Notes: generated by a model not told the origin, from the sequence alone. Counted from the stretch's first letter, positions 7,438-16,398 are shown. The stretch: DNA of 64,000 bases from JBDHWG01 sp046328525 (GCA_046328525.1 JAXLWK010000008.1:248001-312000); one strand, 5' to 3'. Numbers and translations: made by a program.

Positions 7438-7980
7438 TCAGGCGTCTGGTGGTGGAGACCCGTCCATGGGGAACTCCCATCGCATCAGGTAGGATTTGCC
7501 GCCGACGCGGTTCGTGATCTTGCGGACGACAACGAACCCGGCGCGCTCGTAGAGCCGGAGGGCCGGGTTGCCGTCGCGCACGCTCAGGTAAATGCGCCCA
7601 TAGACGCCCCGCGCCTCGTCCAGCAGCCGCGCCAGCATGGCGCTGCCCACGCCCCGCCCAATCCGGTCCGGGAGGACGGCAATCGCCATCTCCGGGTTCT
7701 CGCCGTCGGCGACCGGCAGGACGCGCACCCAGGCCGCGCCGATGGGCGTCCCGTCGCCATCCTCGGCAATCACGCCCAGGTCGTCGGGCCGCCCCCAGCC
7801 CTCGACGAAGCGCGCCAGGTAGGGGTGGGTTTTGGCGTCGTCGGGGAGTGCGACGGCGTCCTTGTCCATGTGGCTGGCGTAGTAGAGCATCCGCCACAGG
7901 AAAGGCTCGTCCGCCGCCGTCGCGCGCCGCAAAGCCAGGTGCGGCTCCAACGTCACATCGCCTATCACATCAAACTCCAT
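7438..7980 (-). CDS. GNAT family N-acetyltransferase
   Basis: 180 residues from ATG 7980. Typical GNAT order: an N-terminal LALRRATAADEPFLWRML, then AAWVRVLPV, the acetyl-CoA loop DRIGRGVGSAMLARLL (motif A, R/Q-x-x-G-x-G/A-like), YLSVRDGNPALRLYERAGF (motif B) and a short tail. A TTG 24 nt upstream is in frame but lies in an interspersed repeat, so the ATG is preferred although no strong Shine-Dalgarno is visible. The acetyl acceptor is unknown. There are no operon partners: repeats flank it on both sides. Confidence 0.85.
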   Translation of the reverse strand: MEFDVIGDVTLEPHLALRRATAADEPFLWRMLYYASHMDKDAVALPDDAKTHPYLARFVEGWGRPDDLGVIAEDGDGTPIGAAWVRVLPVADGENPEMAIAVLPDRIGRGVGSAMLARLLDEARGVYGRIYLSVRDGNPALRLYERAGFVVVRKITNRVGGKSYLMRWEFPMDGSPPPDA

Positions 7981-7997
7981 ATGCCGAAGAGGATTGG

Positions 7998-8170
7998 AAC
8001 GCAAAGGCGCAGAGACGCAAAGGGAGATAAGCGTATGAAGGCTCGAAGAGACTGACCACGGAACACACGGAAAGCGTTAAGAAGAGGTCCCTGTTTCCCT
8101 CTAGCGTCTCCGAGAGGGGTGGACGGTCTGGCCCTCTCCCTCTGGGAGAGAGATGGGGTGAGGGTCTTGA
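7998..8170. repeat. Interspersed repeat copies upstream of the GNAT
   Basis: AACGCAAAGGCGCAGAGACG followed by CAAAGGGAG at 7998-8026 matches the ends of the element downstream of mutY (48655-48838). The text further on, 'gccctctccctctgggagag...ggggtgaggg' (about 8130-8164), is the CCCTCTCCC..GGGTGAGGG repeat type seen in many genomes. No gene is present. Confidence 0.65.
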
Positions 8171-8178
8171 AAGGCCTT

Positions 8179-8346
8179 CTAGGGTTCAAGACCCTCATCC
8201 AGACCAGCCCAGATTTCGTCGCCTGACATCCCGCCAGTCTCTCGGATACTCCGGCGCGATTTCTCGAGCATGGCTTGAAAACGGGGCAACTCAGCGAGCA
8301 GCTTGCTGTCGTCGTCCTCTGCGGCGGGAACGGGTTCAATATCCAT
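8179..8346 (-). CDS. Small antitoxin-like protein, orphan
   Basis: 55 residues from ATG 8346, with GGGAGG 7 nt upstream. The sequence is acidic at the N-terminus (MDIEPVPAAEDDDSKLL) and then LPRFQAMLEKSRRSIRETGG followed by MSGDEIWAGLDE. The second half resembles the toxin-binding tail of type II antitoxins (ParD/Phd-like 'SRARIRAG.GLSHEEFW' pattern). No toxin gene is next to it: repeats lie upstream and an aminotransferase downstream. It could also be an uncharacterised small protein. The strong ribosome site argues that it is translated. Confidence 0.55.
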   Translation of the reverse strand: MDIEPVPAAEDDDSKLLAELPRFQAMLEKSRRSIRETGGMSGDEIWAGLDEGLEP

Positions 8347-8445
8347 GTCTCGACCTCCCAATGCCGGCTCACAAGTATGCCAGCCTTCAATCGGGCTGTC
8401 GCCCGAGCGCCAGGCTTCAGCCCGCCGCCTTCCTAGCCCCCCGTT

Positions 8446-9639
8446 CTAGCCTGCCTGGATTTCGGTGATGGCTTCGGCCAGGCGGTCTATGTCCTCCTCG
8501 GTGTTGTAGAAGCCGGTCGAGGCGCGGTTCAGGACGGGGTCGGGCGTGTGGCGGATGGAGATGCCGCGCTGCCCAAGTTTCTCGGTCAGGTCGGCCGGCT
8601 CGATGCCGTCCACCGTGAAGTGGATGAGACCGGCGAGGCCGTCGTAGCTCGGCATGTACATCTGAACGCCGGGCAGGGCGGCCAGGGTGTCGTAGCAGTA
8701 GCGGCCTAGCTCGCCGATGCGCCGGTACACCCAGTCCCAGCCCAGGTCGCAGTCAATCCACGACATCCCCGTGGCGAACGCCTTGACCGCCGGCGTCGAG
8801 TGGCTGATGGCCTGGTAGCGTAGGGCGCCAGGGCGGGGCGTGAACTCGACGCCCTCCTTCGCCTGGCGCGGCGTGACGGCGCCGTAGCCAACGTAGGTCT
8901 GGAGAATCTGATCCATGCGGTCCTCGCGCACGAACACCGCGCCCGTGCCGTCCGGCCCGCACAGCCACTTCTGCCCGGACAGCCCGTACACATCCACGCC
9001 CATGTCGTACACCTTCGATGGCACCTGCCCCGCGCCCTGCGCCGCGTCGCAGATGACCAGCGCCCCGGCGGCGTGGGCCATGTCGGAGATTTCGCGCATC
9101 GGCAGCACCAGGCCGCTGGCCCAGGAGACGTGGGAGAGCATGACCGCCTTCGTGCGCGGCGTCAGCGCCTTCTCCAGCTCGGCCAGCGTGTCCACGCCGC
9201 GCAGCCCGATGTCGGTGAAGCGCACGGTGACGCCGAAGCGCTCGCGGATGACGGCGATGGGGTTGAGGCCGCCCTCGTGCTCGCTGCCGGCGGTGACGAT
9301 CTCGTCGCCCGGCTGCCAGTTGATGCCGAACAGCCCGATGTTCATGCCCTCGGTCGTGTTGTGGGTGAGGACGACTTCCTCCGCCTTGCAGCCCAGGATG
9401 CCGGCGACGCAGACGACGGCCTCCTGAAACACCTCGGCCATGCGCATGTACGACGCCATGCCCACGCGCCCCTCGACCAGCTCCGTCTGGGCCTGCTGGA
9501 GCATCGCCATGTGGCCGCAACTCGGCAGCGGGCCGTTGGAGCCGGTGTTGAGGAACACCCACTTCTGCACCGCGGGCATCTCGCGGCGAATGGCGGCTAC
9601 TTTCTCGTGATCTTTGGATGTTGGCAGAACAGTTCGCAT
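8446..9639 (-). CDS. Class V aminotransferase-fold PLP enzyme (isopenicillin-N-epimerase/cysteine-desulfurase-like)
   Basis: 397 residues. The PLP site is visible: THNTTEGMNIGL, SEHEGGLNP, the cofactor aspartate in VICDAAQGAG and the Schiff-base lysine in YGLSGQKWLCGPDGTG, then ALRYQAISHSTPAVKA. The family includes epimerases, kynureninases, serine-pyruvate aminotransferases and desulfurases. No C-terminal catalytic-cysteine loop typical of NifS/SufS is seen, so a desulfurase role is less likely. It is the last gene of an operon with the nitrilase (3-nt gap) and the large fusion enzyme, which suggests a pathway for breaking down or salvaging a nitrogenous compound. Substrate unknown. Confidence 0.85.
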   Translation of the reverse strand: MRTVLPTSKDHEKVAAIRREMPAVQKWVFLNTGSNGPLPSCGHMAMLQQAQTELVEGRVGMASYMRMAEVFQEAVVCVAGILGCKAEEVVLTHNTTEGMNIGLFGINWQPGDEIVTAGSEHEGGLNPIAVIRERFGVTVRFTDIGLRGVDTLAELEKALTPRTKAVMLSHVSWASGLVLPMREISDMAHAAGALVICDAAQGAGQVPSKVYDMGVDVYGLSGQKWLCGPDGTGAVFVREDRMDQILQTYVGYGAVTPRQAKEGVEFTPRPGALRYQAISHSTPAVKAFATGMSWIDCDLGWDWVYRRIGELGRYCYDTLAALPGVQMYMPSYDGLAGLIHFTVDGIEPADLTEKLGQRGISIRHTPDPVLNRASTGFYNTEEDIDRLAEAITEIQAG

Positions 9640-9642
9640 GAT

Positions 9643-10578
9643 TTATCTCTCGTCCTCGAAGTTGACCGACCGCGCCGGCCGGGTGTTCACCGTCAGTTGG
9701 AAGATGTCCGGGCGGGCGTAGTGGCCCACCACGTCCAGGTCGAACTTGCCGCGCGCAATCGCGCCCATGTCCAGCTCCGCCGTCAGGATCGCCGCCTCGT
9801 CGAAGCACGGCCCGGCCAGCACCTCGCCCAGCGGGCTGATGATGCAGCTCCCGCCACGGATCAATACTGTGGCCGGGTCGTTGCCCTGGAGCGGCCCGTA
9901 GTCGGCGGGGTAGTCGCTGCGCCGGGCGACCTGGCACGCCGACAGGACGAAGCAGCGCCCTTCCAGGGCGATGGTGCGCATCGTCGGCAGCCATGTCTCG
10001 CGGTCGTCCACTGTCGGCGCGCAGTAGAGACCGATGCCCTGGGCGTACATGGCGGCGCGCAGCAAGGGCATGTAGTTCTCCCAGCAGATGACCGCGCCGA
10101 GCCGTCCCATCGGCGTATCCAGGACGGGCAGCGTCGAGCCGTCGCCGAAGCCCCAGATGAGCCGCTCCATCGCCGTGGGCATGACCTTGCGGTGCTTCGC
10201 GGCGAGAGCGCCGTCCGGCGCGAAGAACAGGACCGTGCAGTACAGCGTGCCGCCGTCGCGCTCGATGACGCCCATGACCAGCCACACCCCGTGCTGCCGC
10301 GCCGCGTCGCCGAGGCGAATGGTCGCCGGGCCTGGCACATCCACGGCGCTCTCGTAGTAGCGGCGGAACCACTCACGCCCCTGCGGCAGGCGCATCCCAA
10401 CGCGCGCCCCAAAGTCTATGCCCTTCGGGTAGCCCGCCACGAACGCCTCTGGGAAGACGACGAGATGCGCTCCCTGCTGCGCGGCCTGGGCGACCAGGGC
10501 GACGGCCTTGTCCAGCGAGGCGTCGAGATCGAAGGCGGCCGGCGCGTCCTGAACGACGGCGACTCGCACGCTGTTCAT
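9643..10578 (-). CDS. Nitrilase / carbon-nitrogen hydrolase
   Basis: 311 residues. The catalytic triad is visible as E in VVFPEAFVAGYP, K in KHRKVMPTAMERL and C in VICWENYMPLLR; the ICWENYMP context with GFGDGS before it is characteristic of true nitrilases (nitrile to carboxylate and ammonia) rather than amidases or carbamoylases. Nitrilases form spiral oligomers in the cytoplasm. The start overlaps the stop of the upstream fusion gene (ATGA), and the class V aminotransferase follows after 3 nt, so the three are translationally coupled. Whether it acts on an external nitrile or an intermediate of the aminotransferase steps is unknown. Confidence 0.9.
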   Translation of the reverse strand: MNSVRVAVVQDAPAAFDLDASLDKAVALVAQAAQQGAHLVVFPEAFVAGYPKGIDFGARVGMRLPQGREWFRRYYESAVDVPGPATIRLGDAARQHGVWLVMGVIERDGGTLYCTVLFFAPDGALAAKHRKVMPTAMERLIWGFGDGSTLPVLDTPMGRLGAVICWENYMPLLRAAMYAQGIGLYCAPTVDDRETWLPTMRTIALEGRCFVLSACQVARRSDYPADYGPLQGNDPATVLIRGGSCIISPLGEVLAGPCFDEAAILTAELDMGAIARGKFDLDVVGHYARPDIFQLTVNTRPARSVNFEDER

Positions 10579-13500
10579 AGCGCCCCCCTCACAAAATCCT
10601 CGGCCAGTATCCGGTCCAACTCGGCGACGAGGCGGTCGGCGTCATGCTCGTCGAACACGAGGGGCGGCTTGATCTTGAGCACGTTGTGGTACGGGCCGTC
10701 GGTGCTGAGCAGGATGCCGCGCTCCCGCAGCCGATTGGCGACATACGCGGCCTCGGCGCCAGCCGGCTCCAGCGTCTCGCGGTCGCGCACCAACTCCACG
10801 CCGACGAACATGCCGTGGCCGCGCACGTCGCCGACGACCGCGTGCCTGTCCATCAGCGGCCGCAGCTCGGCCAGCAGGTGTTGGCCGACGCGCAGCGCTT
10901 GCGCTTGCAGCCCCTCAGCCTCGATGACGTCCAGCACTGCCAGGCCGATGGCGCACGAGACCGGGTTGCCGCCGAAGGTGTTGAAGTACTCCATGCCGTT
11001 GGCGAACGCCTGAGCAATCGCCGGCGTCGTGATCACCGCGCCCATGGGGTGGCCGTTGCCGATGGGCTTGCCGAGGGTCACGATGTCCGGCACGACACCC
11101 TGGGTCTCGAACATCCAGAAGCTGTCGCCGGCGCGCCCGAAGCCGACCTGAACCTCGTCGGCGATGCACAGGCCGCCGGCGGCGCGGACGTGGCGGTAGG
11201 CCGCCGCCAGGTAGCCGTCGGGCAGGATGATCTGGCCGCCGGTGCCCATCGCCGACTCGGCGATGAACGCCGCGACGCCGCCGTTCTGCCCCATCTCCGC
11301 CGCGATCTCGCCGACGTGGGCGGCGTACTTCGCGCCCGCCTGGGGGTCGTCGCGGCGGTAGCGGCCGCGGTAGGCGTCGGGGATGGGCGCGGCGCGGACA
11401 TGGGGCGGCGCGCCCCGGCCGCCCGGCCCGGCGTGCTTGTACGGGCTGACGTCAATCAGGCCGGTGGTGTTGCCGTGGTAGCCGACCTCGACCACGATGG
11501 TGTCGTCGTGGCCGGTGACGGTGCGGGCGATGCGCAGCGCCAGCTCGTTGGCCTCACTGCCGGAGGTCACGAAGTAGCACACCCGCAGCGGGTCGGGCAG
11601 GGTCGCCGTCAGGCGCTCGATGTAGCGCGCCAGGTTGGCGTGCAGGTAGCGCGTGTTCGTGTTGAGGACGGCCATCTGCCGCTGCCCCGCCCGCACCACC
11701 TTCGGGTGGCTGTGGCCGACGTGGGGCACGTTGTTGACGGCGTCCAGGTATTTGCGGCCGTCGGCGTCGTAGAGGTACTGCATCCAGCCGCGCACGATGT
11801 GCAGCGGCCGGTCGTAGGAGGTGCTGAGGGACGGGCCGAGCGCCTGGGCGCGGATCGCCGTGATCTGCGCCGCGTCCATCGCCGACGGCGGGAACCGACT
11901 CTCCGGGATGCCCAGGATGAGGTTGGGGTCGGGGCAGACGCTCATCCAGACGGCTTGCTGGCTCACCCGCGCCACGCCCGGGAACTCGCCCCGCCGCTCC
12001 AGCAGGTCGGTGAGGATCTGGAGGTGCAGGTGGGGCGGCCAGCCGCCGTTGACCTCGGCCGCGCCGATAGCGCCAATTTGGTCGCCACGCCGAACGGGCA
12101 TCCCCTCGGCCAGACCTGTCAGGGACTCGCGGGTCAGGTGGCCGTAGAGCGTATAGAAGCGGGGCGCGTCCGGCGGGTCGTGCTGAAGAATGACCACCGG
12201 TCCGTAGCCACACGCCACGGCGTCGTCGGTGAAGCTGTGCACGACGCCGTCTAGGGGCGCGTAGACCGGCTCGCCGACGGGCATGAACACGTCTACGCCG
12301 ATGTGCATTGTGCGCCACTCGGGGCCGTCGTTGCCCTGGGCGTAGAACGCATCGCCCGTGTAGACGCCGCGCACCTCGCCGTAGCGCCCGATGCTGGCCG
12401 CTGCCCCCGACAGGCGAATGTCCTCGAAGATGCGCGCCGTCAGCAGCTCGGTGTCGGCCCACTCGATGGGGTTCGCGAGGTCCAGGCTGCCGACGCCCAG
12501 GTCGGTGAAGGTAATCGGCGCGGTGCGCAGGTCCGCCGCGACGACGCGCCCGATGTCTGCCGCGTGCGCCGCGAGCCAGGCGACGACGGCGGCGCTCGTC
12601 GGCGACGGCGGCAGGCCGCAGGCGTCGCGGAAGGTGAAGTGGGCGAAGGTCGGCGAGACGGCGGCCAGCCGCTCCAGGAGCGCCCATGCCGGGGCCTCGT
12701 TGATCATCATGTGGCCGTTGGCCGGGTCCACGGCGCGACAGTAGGCGGAGTTGACGACGCTCACGCACAGCCGGGCCACGATCAGCGGGTAGAGCGCCGC
12801 CAGCTCAGCCTCGGTCAGCGGGCACGCGGCGTGGTAGCCGGCGACGACGTGGGCGGCGGCGGCCAGCGGGTCGGGCTTGTCCAGCATGGCGTAGGCCGCC
12901 GCGATGGCGATCTCGCCGACGGTCTGGCTGTACGTCATGTCGCCGAAGTCGAACACGCCGGCCACCCTGAGGTCGCGCGCGTCGCCGCCGACAAGGACGT
13001 TGTAGTCGTTGCCGTCGTTGTAGATGACGCTGGCGCGCAGATCGGGCAGGCGCGTCGCGGCCTCGGCCTCGTACAGCGCCATGAACCTCTCGACGAGGGC
13101 GCGTCGGGGCGGGTCGGCCAGGTACGCGAGATGCTCCCACGCCCAGCCCGCGCCAGCCAGGTCCCACTTCAAGTCGCGGCGCATCGCCGGATGGCTGAAG
13201 CTCTGCAACGCGGCGTCCATCTTGCCCAGCACGCGCCCCAGGTCGCGCAGGAGCGCCGGCGGGTGCGGGTTGACGTGCACCAGGAGACGGCCGGGGAGGT
13301 ACGTCAGGAGGCGGGCGTAGTGTTCCTCATCGTCGTCCAGCGGCACAATCGCGCGGCCTGCCTGGTCGCGCAGGACGCGCGGCACGGGCAGCGTCGGCGC
13401 GTGGGCGGCCAGGTGGTCGAGGGCCTGCACCTGGAAGTCCAGGCAATCCCAGGACTCCGAAGGGTCGGAAATCTTGAGAATGGTCTCGCGTCCGTCGTCG

Positions 13501-13643
13501 GCGCGCAGGCGGAAGTTCTGCCCCATCTCGCCGGGCAGCGCCGTCGCCGTCGCCCGCAGGCCGTACTGCTCCCATGCGAGCCGCGCCGCGTCCGCCTCGG
13601 ACAACGCGGCGCGCCGCTCCACGCTGGTGTTCAAATCGGTCAT
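10575..13643 (-). CDS. Three-domain fusion: APH-type kinase, M23 peptidase-like domain, class III aminotransferase
   Basis: 1022 residues from ATG 13643 (AGGGA 5 nt upstream). Residues about 25-310 form a choline/aminoglycoside-kinase-like domain (VIYNDGNDYNVLV in the catalytic loop, FDFGDM for the metal-binding DFG-like site). Residues about 440-580 form an M23/lysostaphin-like domain that keeps HIGVDVFMP and the HLHLQ zinc motif. Residues about 590-1020 are a class III aminotransferase with IADEVQVGFGRAG and the PLP lysine in VTLGKPIGNGHPMG. The C-terminal part resembles ethanolamine-phosphate phospholyase (AGXT2L). The whole layout recurs in other bacteria; a plausible logic is to phosphorylate an amino alcohol and then eliminate or transaminate it. 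Operon leader, coupled to the nitrilase. Confidence 0.9.
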   Translation of the reverse strand: MTDLNTSVERRAALSEADAARLAWEQYGLRATATALPGEMGQNFRLRADDGRETILKISDPSESWDCLDFQVQALDHLAAHAPTLPVPRVLRDQAGRAIVPLDDDEEHYARLLTYLPGRLLVHVNPHPPALLRDLGRVLGKMDAALQSFSHPAMRRDLKWDLAGAGWAWEHLAYLADPPRRALVERFMALYEAEAATRLPDLRASVIYNDGNDYNVLVGGDARDLRVAGVFDFGDMTYSQTVGEIAIAAAYAMLDKPDPLAAAAHVVAGYHAACPLTEAELAALYPLIVARLCVSVVNSAYCRAVDPANGHMMINEAPAWALLERLAAVSPTFAHFTFRDACGLPPSPTSAAVVAWLAAHAADIGRVVAADLRTAPITFTDLGVGSLDLANPIEWADTELLTARIFEDIRLSGAAASIGRYGEVRGVYTGDAFYAQGNDGPEWRTMHIGVDVFMPVGEPVYAPLDGVVHSFTDDAVACGYGPVVILQHDPPDAPRFYTLYGHLTRESLTGLAEGMPVRRGDQIGAIGAAEVNGGWPPHLHLQILTDLLERRGEFPGVARVSQQAVWMSVCPDPNLILGIPESRFPPSAMDAAQITAIRAQALGPSLSTSYDRPLHIVRGWMQYLYDADGRKYLDAVNNVPHVGHSHPKVVRAGQRQMAVLNTNTRYLHANLARYIERLTATLPDPLRVCYFVTSGSEANELALRIARTVTGHDDTIVVEVGYHGNTTGLIDVSPYKHAGPGGRGAPPHVRAAPIPDAYRGRYRRDDPQAGAKYAAHVGEIAAEMGQNGGVAAFIAESAMGTGGQIILPDGYLAAAYRHVRAAGGLCIADEVQVGFGRAGDSFWMFETQGVVPDIVTLGKPIGNGHPMGAVITTPAIAQAFANGMEYFNTFGGNPVSCAIGLAVLDVIEAEGLQAQALRVGQHLLAELRPLMDRHAVVGDVRGHGMFVGVELVRDRETLEPAGAEAAYVANRLRERGILLSTDGPYHNVLKIKPPLVFDEHDADRLVAELDRILAEDFVRGAL

Positions 13644-13680
13644 GTCGTTCCCTGCGTCTTTCCTCTGCCGTGGAAGCGCA

Positions 13681-13686
13681 ATTATA
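13681..13686 (-). promoter_or_regulatory. Putative -10 box for the fusion-enzyme operon
   Basis: TATAAT on the minus strand, 38 nt upstream of the ATG at 13643. No convincing -35 is seen: the position falls inside the palindromic repeat at 13699-13726. Confidence 0.4.
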
Positions 13687-13698
13687 CCGCGATACGGA

Positions 13699-13726
13699 GT
13701 AGAGACGCCATATATGGCGTCTCTAC
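13699..13726. repeat. Perfect 28-bp palindrome providing a gene's stop codon
   Basis: Half-site GTAGAGACGCCATA followed by its complement. The same family occurs at 20757-20784, 50159-50186 and 52459-52486. Its minus-strand outer bases contain the TAG that ends the GNAT gene at 13723, so part of that gene's 3' end derives from the repeat. Confidence 0.85.
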
Positions 13727-14538
13727 GGGGCGCCGGCGATGTAGTTCGGGCGCAGGTAGGCCAGGGCGAAGCCGGTGCGCCGCATGTTGTGGTAGGATGG
13801 GTTCGGATGCTCCGCCGTATCCTCACCTGTCTCGGTGATGATCCAGCGGCAGCCCATCTCGATCGCGTCCTCGATGCTGCGCGCCATCAGCGCCCCCTGC
13901 GCGCCCCGACGCCGGTAGGTGGGGAGCGTCGCCTCGATTCCTAGCCACCCGACGTCGTCCCGAATGTAGAGCGCGGCGGCGGCGGCGGGCGTCTCGTCAT
14001 CGGACGCCAGGTAGTGCCGCCAGCCCGGCTCGCCGACGCTGGCGGCGAGCCAGCCGCCCAGGAACGGCGGCATGCCGAACCCCTCCAGCGCCACCGACGC
14101 CCATTCGTGCGCCCTGTCTCTCTCGACGACCTCTGCCGTCAGGCTGGTTGCCGCGTGGGGCGGCGGCGCCGTCCCGCGGTAGACCTTCGCCCAGTTGTCG
14201 CGCTGCGGAAGGCCGCGCCCTGCGAGCCAGTTGGGGAGGGCGGCAGGCTCAGCGGCCGGGCTGACCTGCACAGCCCACCTGGCGATGCCGGCCGCGCGGT
14301 AGGCCTCGACAATCTCGTCCGCCGCTGCCTCGGTCGCCGGCGCACGCAGCCCCAACCCGACGACGCGATTGAACAAGACGATGGGGATGGATGGCGCGAA
14401 CAGGCACACCGCGCCGCCGATGCGCTCGACGCGCAGCCCAAGCTCCGGCGGCGCGACGCGGAACATGTCGGCGTAGGCCGCAGCCTCTCCGAACTCCACC
14501 ATCTCGGCCAACGCGGCCGCGCTCAGCTCGTGGGACAT
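13723..14538 (-). CDS. GNAT family N-acetyltransferase, two-domain type
   Basis: 271 residues from ATG 14538, with GGAGGAG upstream. The first ~130 residues are a degenerate GNAT-like half (RVAPPELGLRVERIGGAVCL, VVGLGLRAPAT). The second half has the working motifs ALYIRDDVGWLGIEATLPTY and RRRGAQGALMARSIEDAIEM (acetyl-CoA loop), then NPSYHNMRRTGFALAYLRPN. The last residues IAGAP and the stop run into a palindromic repeat at 13699-13726. Acceptor unknown. It lies between the fusion-enzyme operon and the MscS gene on the same strand but has its own ribosome site and large gaps, so it is probably a separate unit. Confidence 0.85.
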   Translation of the reverse strand: MSHELSAAALAEMVEFGEAAAYADMFRVAPPELGLRVERIGGAVCLFAPSIPIVLFNRVVGLGLRAPATEAAADEIVEAYRAAGIARWAVQVSPAAEPAALPNWLAGRGLPQRDNWAKVYRGTAPPPHAATSLTAEVVERDRAHEWASVALEGFGMPPFLGGWLAASVGEPGWRHYLASDDETPAAAAALYIRDDVGWLGIEATLPTYRRRGAQGALMARSIEDAIEMGCRWIITETGEDTAEHPNPSYHNMRRTGFALAYLRPNYIAGAP

Positions 14539-14643
14539 AGGTTCTCCTCCGGGAAAAAGCCCGCTCGCAACGGATGAGTTTGCTCCGTATCCGTTCATCC
14601 GTGGGCATATGTGTGAACTTAAGGGTCGGCGGGCGACAACATT

Positions 14644-16398
14644 CTATTCCGGGCGCTGGGTTGCCCCGAGGGCAGACTCGGCGGCTGTGTCGGCAGCGCC
14701 GTTGGCGGCGCCTGGCTGGCCGCGCAGACTGACCCCGAACGCGGGCGCTTCGTAGCCCGCCGGCCGCTGCCCCGGTGGAATGGTGACGGCGTTGCCGTCG
14801 CGCAGGCTGGTGTAGGCGGGCGACATGATCTCCACCCCCGCCGCGTTGAACTTGTCCTGGATGGCGGCGTGGAGCGCGGCATAGAGGCGCGGCATTCTCT
14901 CCGGCTGCTGCGTGTAGGCGTTCAGCTCGTAGGCGACGTTAAAGTCGTTGAGCGCCGTCTGGAGAACGAACGGCGGCGGCTCGGCGAGGATGCCCGGCGT
15001 GTCCAGCGCCGCCGCGATCAACAGGCCGTGCACCTGCGGCCAGGGTACGTCATAGCCGATGGTCACCTTCGTGTGCAGGATTAGCCCTTCCTGCCGCGCC
15101 ATGTTGGAGTAGTTGACGATCTCCCGGCTCAGCGTCAGGCCATTGGGGATGGACACGTCTTCGTTCTTGAAGGTGCGCACCACCGTCGTCAGGAGTTTCT
15201 TCTCGATGACGCGGCCGGTGATGCCGCCCATGACCACGATGTCGCCGATGTGGTACGCGCCGGTGTAGGTGGCGATCACGCCGGCCACCAGGTTACTGAC
15301 CGCCGTGGTCGAGGACAGGGTGAACAGGATACCGACGAAGACCGTCACGCCGCGGAAGATATTCGACTCGGCGCCGGGTAGATAGTTGTACCCGACAATC
15401 AGCGCGCCAAACAGGAGCAGCAGCGACACGAGCTTGTAGGTCTGCGACGCCCAATCGCGCTCGAAGCCGGGGACGGTGATGTTGCCGGCTTCGATCTCCT
15501 TGAAAACGAGGCCGGCGATGCGCCAGAGGATGTATGTGACGCCCAGGATGAGCAGCAGGACAAACAGGTCCGGCAGATAGGCGACAAACGCCTGCCACAC
15601 CTGGGCCAGCGGCTGCATGACCATCTGCCCCAGTCGGTCGCTGAGCGCGCGGGTGAAGGGGAAGAAGCTCAGCACCAGGGGCAGGTAGATGGCGAGCAAC
15701 CAGATCCAAATCAGGACCCTGCCCCACTTCAGCGCCCAGAGGAGAATCCCGCGCAGTCGGCCACTGCGGTAGAACTCCAGCTGGCGAAGCCGCCCCTCTT
15801 CCTCGGCGCGGGCGAAGAAAGCGTTGATGCGCCGCAACAGCCACGCATACGCCCGGTTGACAAGCCAGAGGATGACGAGGAGCGCCGCCGTCGCCAGGAC
15901 GGCGTAGGCCAGGCCGATGGCCTGCGCCCGAGCGCTGTACTCGTCCCGTACCTGCGCCACCGCCTGCCGAATCGCGTTGGCTCGCTCCTCGGCCAGCGCC
16001 TGGCGCGACGTGCCGTTGTCCGCCGCGTCCTGGTCCGTCACCGTCATCAGCACCTGGTCGCCGGCCATCACGTCCGTCGCGCCGCCGGAGTCCACGAGGG
16101 TGATCGGGACGCTCGCCCGGAAGGGGTTCGTCGCCAGGTCGGTGATGCGGCTGGAAATGGCGGCAGCGCGCTCGGCCGGGGTGAACGAGCCGACGCGCTC
16201 TTTGACCGTGAACAGCGTCTGGCCGTCCACGATCACCGGCGCGCCGGCCTGGGTCACGGGCGTCGCCACGGGGGCCGGCGTTGGCCCCTGCGCCAGGGCC
16301 GGCGGGGGCGCAAACGCGATCGCGCCCGCCACGACGAGGGCGAGAGTGAGGGCGGCCAGGGAGGCCCACAGCGTTGACTGTCTTCGGCGGTGACTCAT
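14644..16398 (-). CDS. MscS-family mechanosensitive ion channel
   Basis: 584 residues. A cleavable signal peptide (ALAQ site) precedes an extracytoplasmic region of about 130 residues with coiled-coil-like AERAAAISSRITDLA. Then come several membrane helices at about 155-345 and the MscS pore and beta domain: TAVSNLVAGVIATYTGAYHI, GDIVVMGGITGRVIEKKLLT, TVVRTFKNEDVSIPNG and NYSNMARQEGLILHTKVTIGYD. MscS channels release solutes on hypo-osmotic shock. The long N-terminal periplasm-type domain marks it as one of the larger MscK/YbdG-like variants. A putative -10 at 16459-16464 lies about 60 nt upstream. No neighbour suggests a more specific role. Confidence 0.92.
   Translation of the reverse strand: MSHRRRQSTLWASLAALTLALVVAGAIAFAPPPALAQGPTPAPVATPVTQAGAPVIVDGQTLFTVKERVGSFTPAERAAAISSRITDLATNPFRASVPITLVDSGGATDVMAGDQVLMTVTDQDAADNGTSRQALAEERANAIRQAVAQVRDEYSARAQAIGLAYAVLATAALLVILWLVNRAYAWLLRRINAFFARAEEEGRLRQLEFYRSGRLRGILLWALKWGRVLIWIWLLAIYLPLVLSFFPFTRALSDRLGQMVMQPLAQVWQAFVAYLPDLFVLLLILGVTYILWRIAGLVFKEIEAGNITVPGFERDWASQTYKLVSLLLLFGALIVGYNYLPGAESNIFRGVTVFVGILFTLSSTTAVSNLVAGVIATYTGAYHIGDIVVMGGITGRVIEKKLLTTVVRTFKNEDVSIPNGLTLSREIVNYSNMARQEGLILHTKVTIGYDVPWPQVHGLLIAAALDTPGILAEPPPFVLQTALNDFNVAYELNAYTQQPERMPRLYAALHAAIQDKFNAAGVEIMSPAYTSLRDGNAVTIPPGQRPAGYEAPAFGVSLRGQPGAANGAADTAAESALGATQRPE

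Noticed and set aside
10644..12254. A 536-codon + strand frame opposite the fusion enzyme
   Set aside because: Antisense of a well-supported 1022-residue coding sequence; no family similarity.
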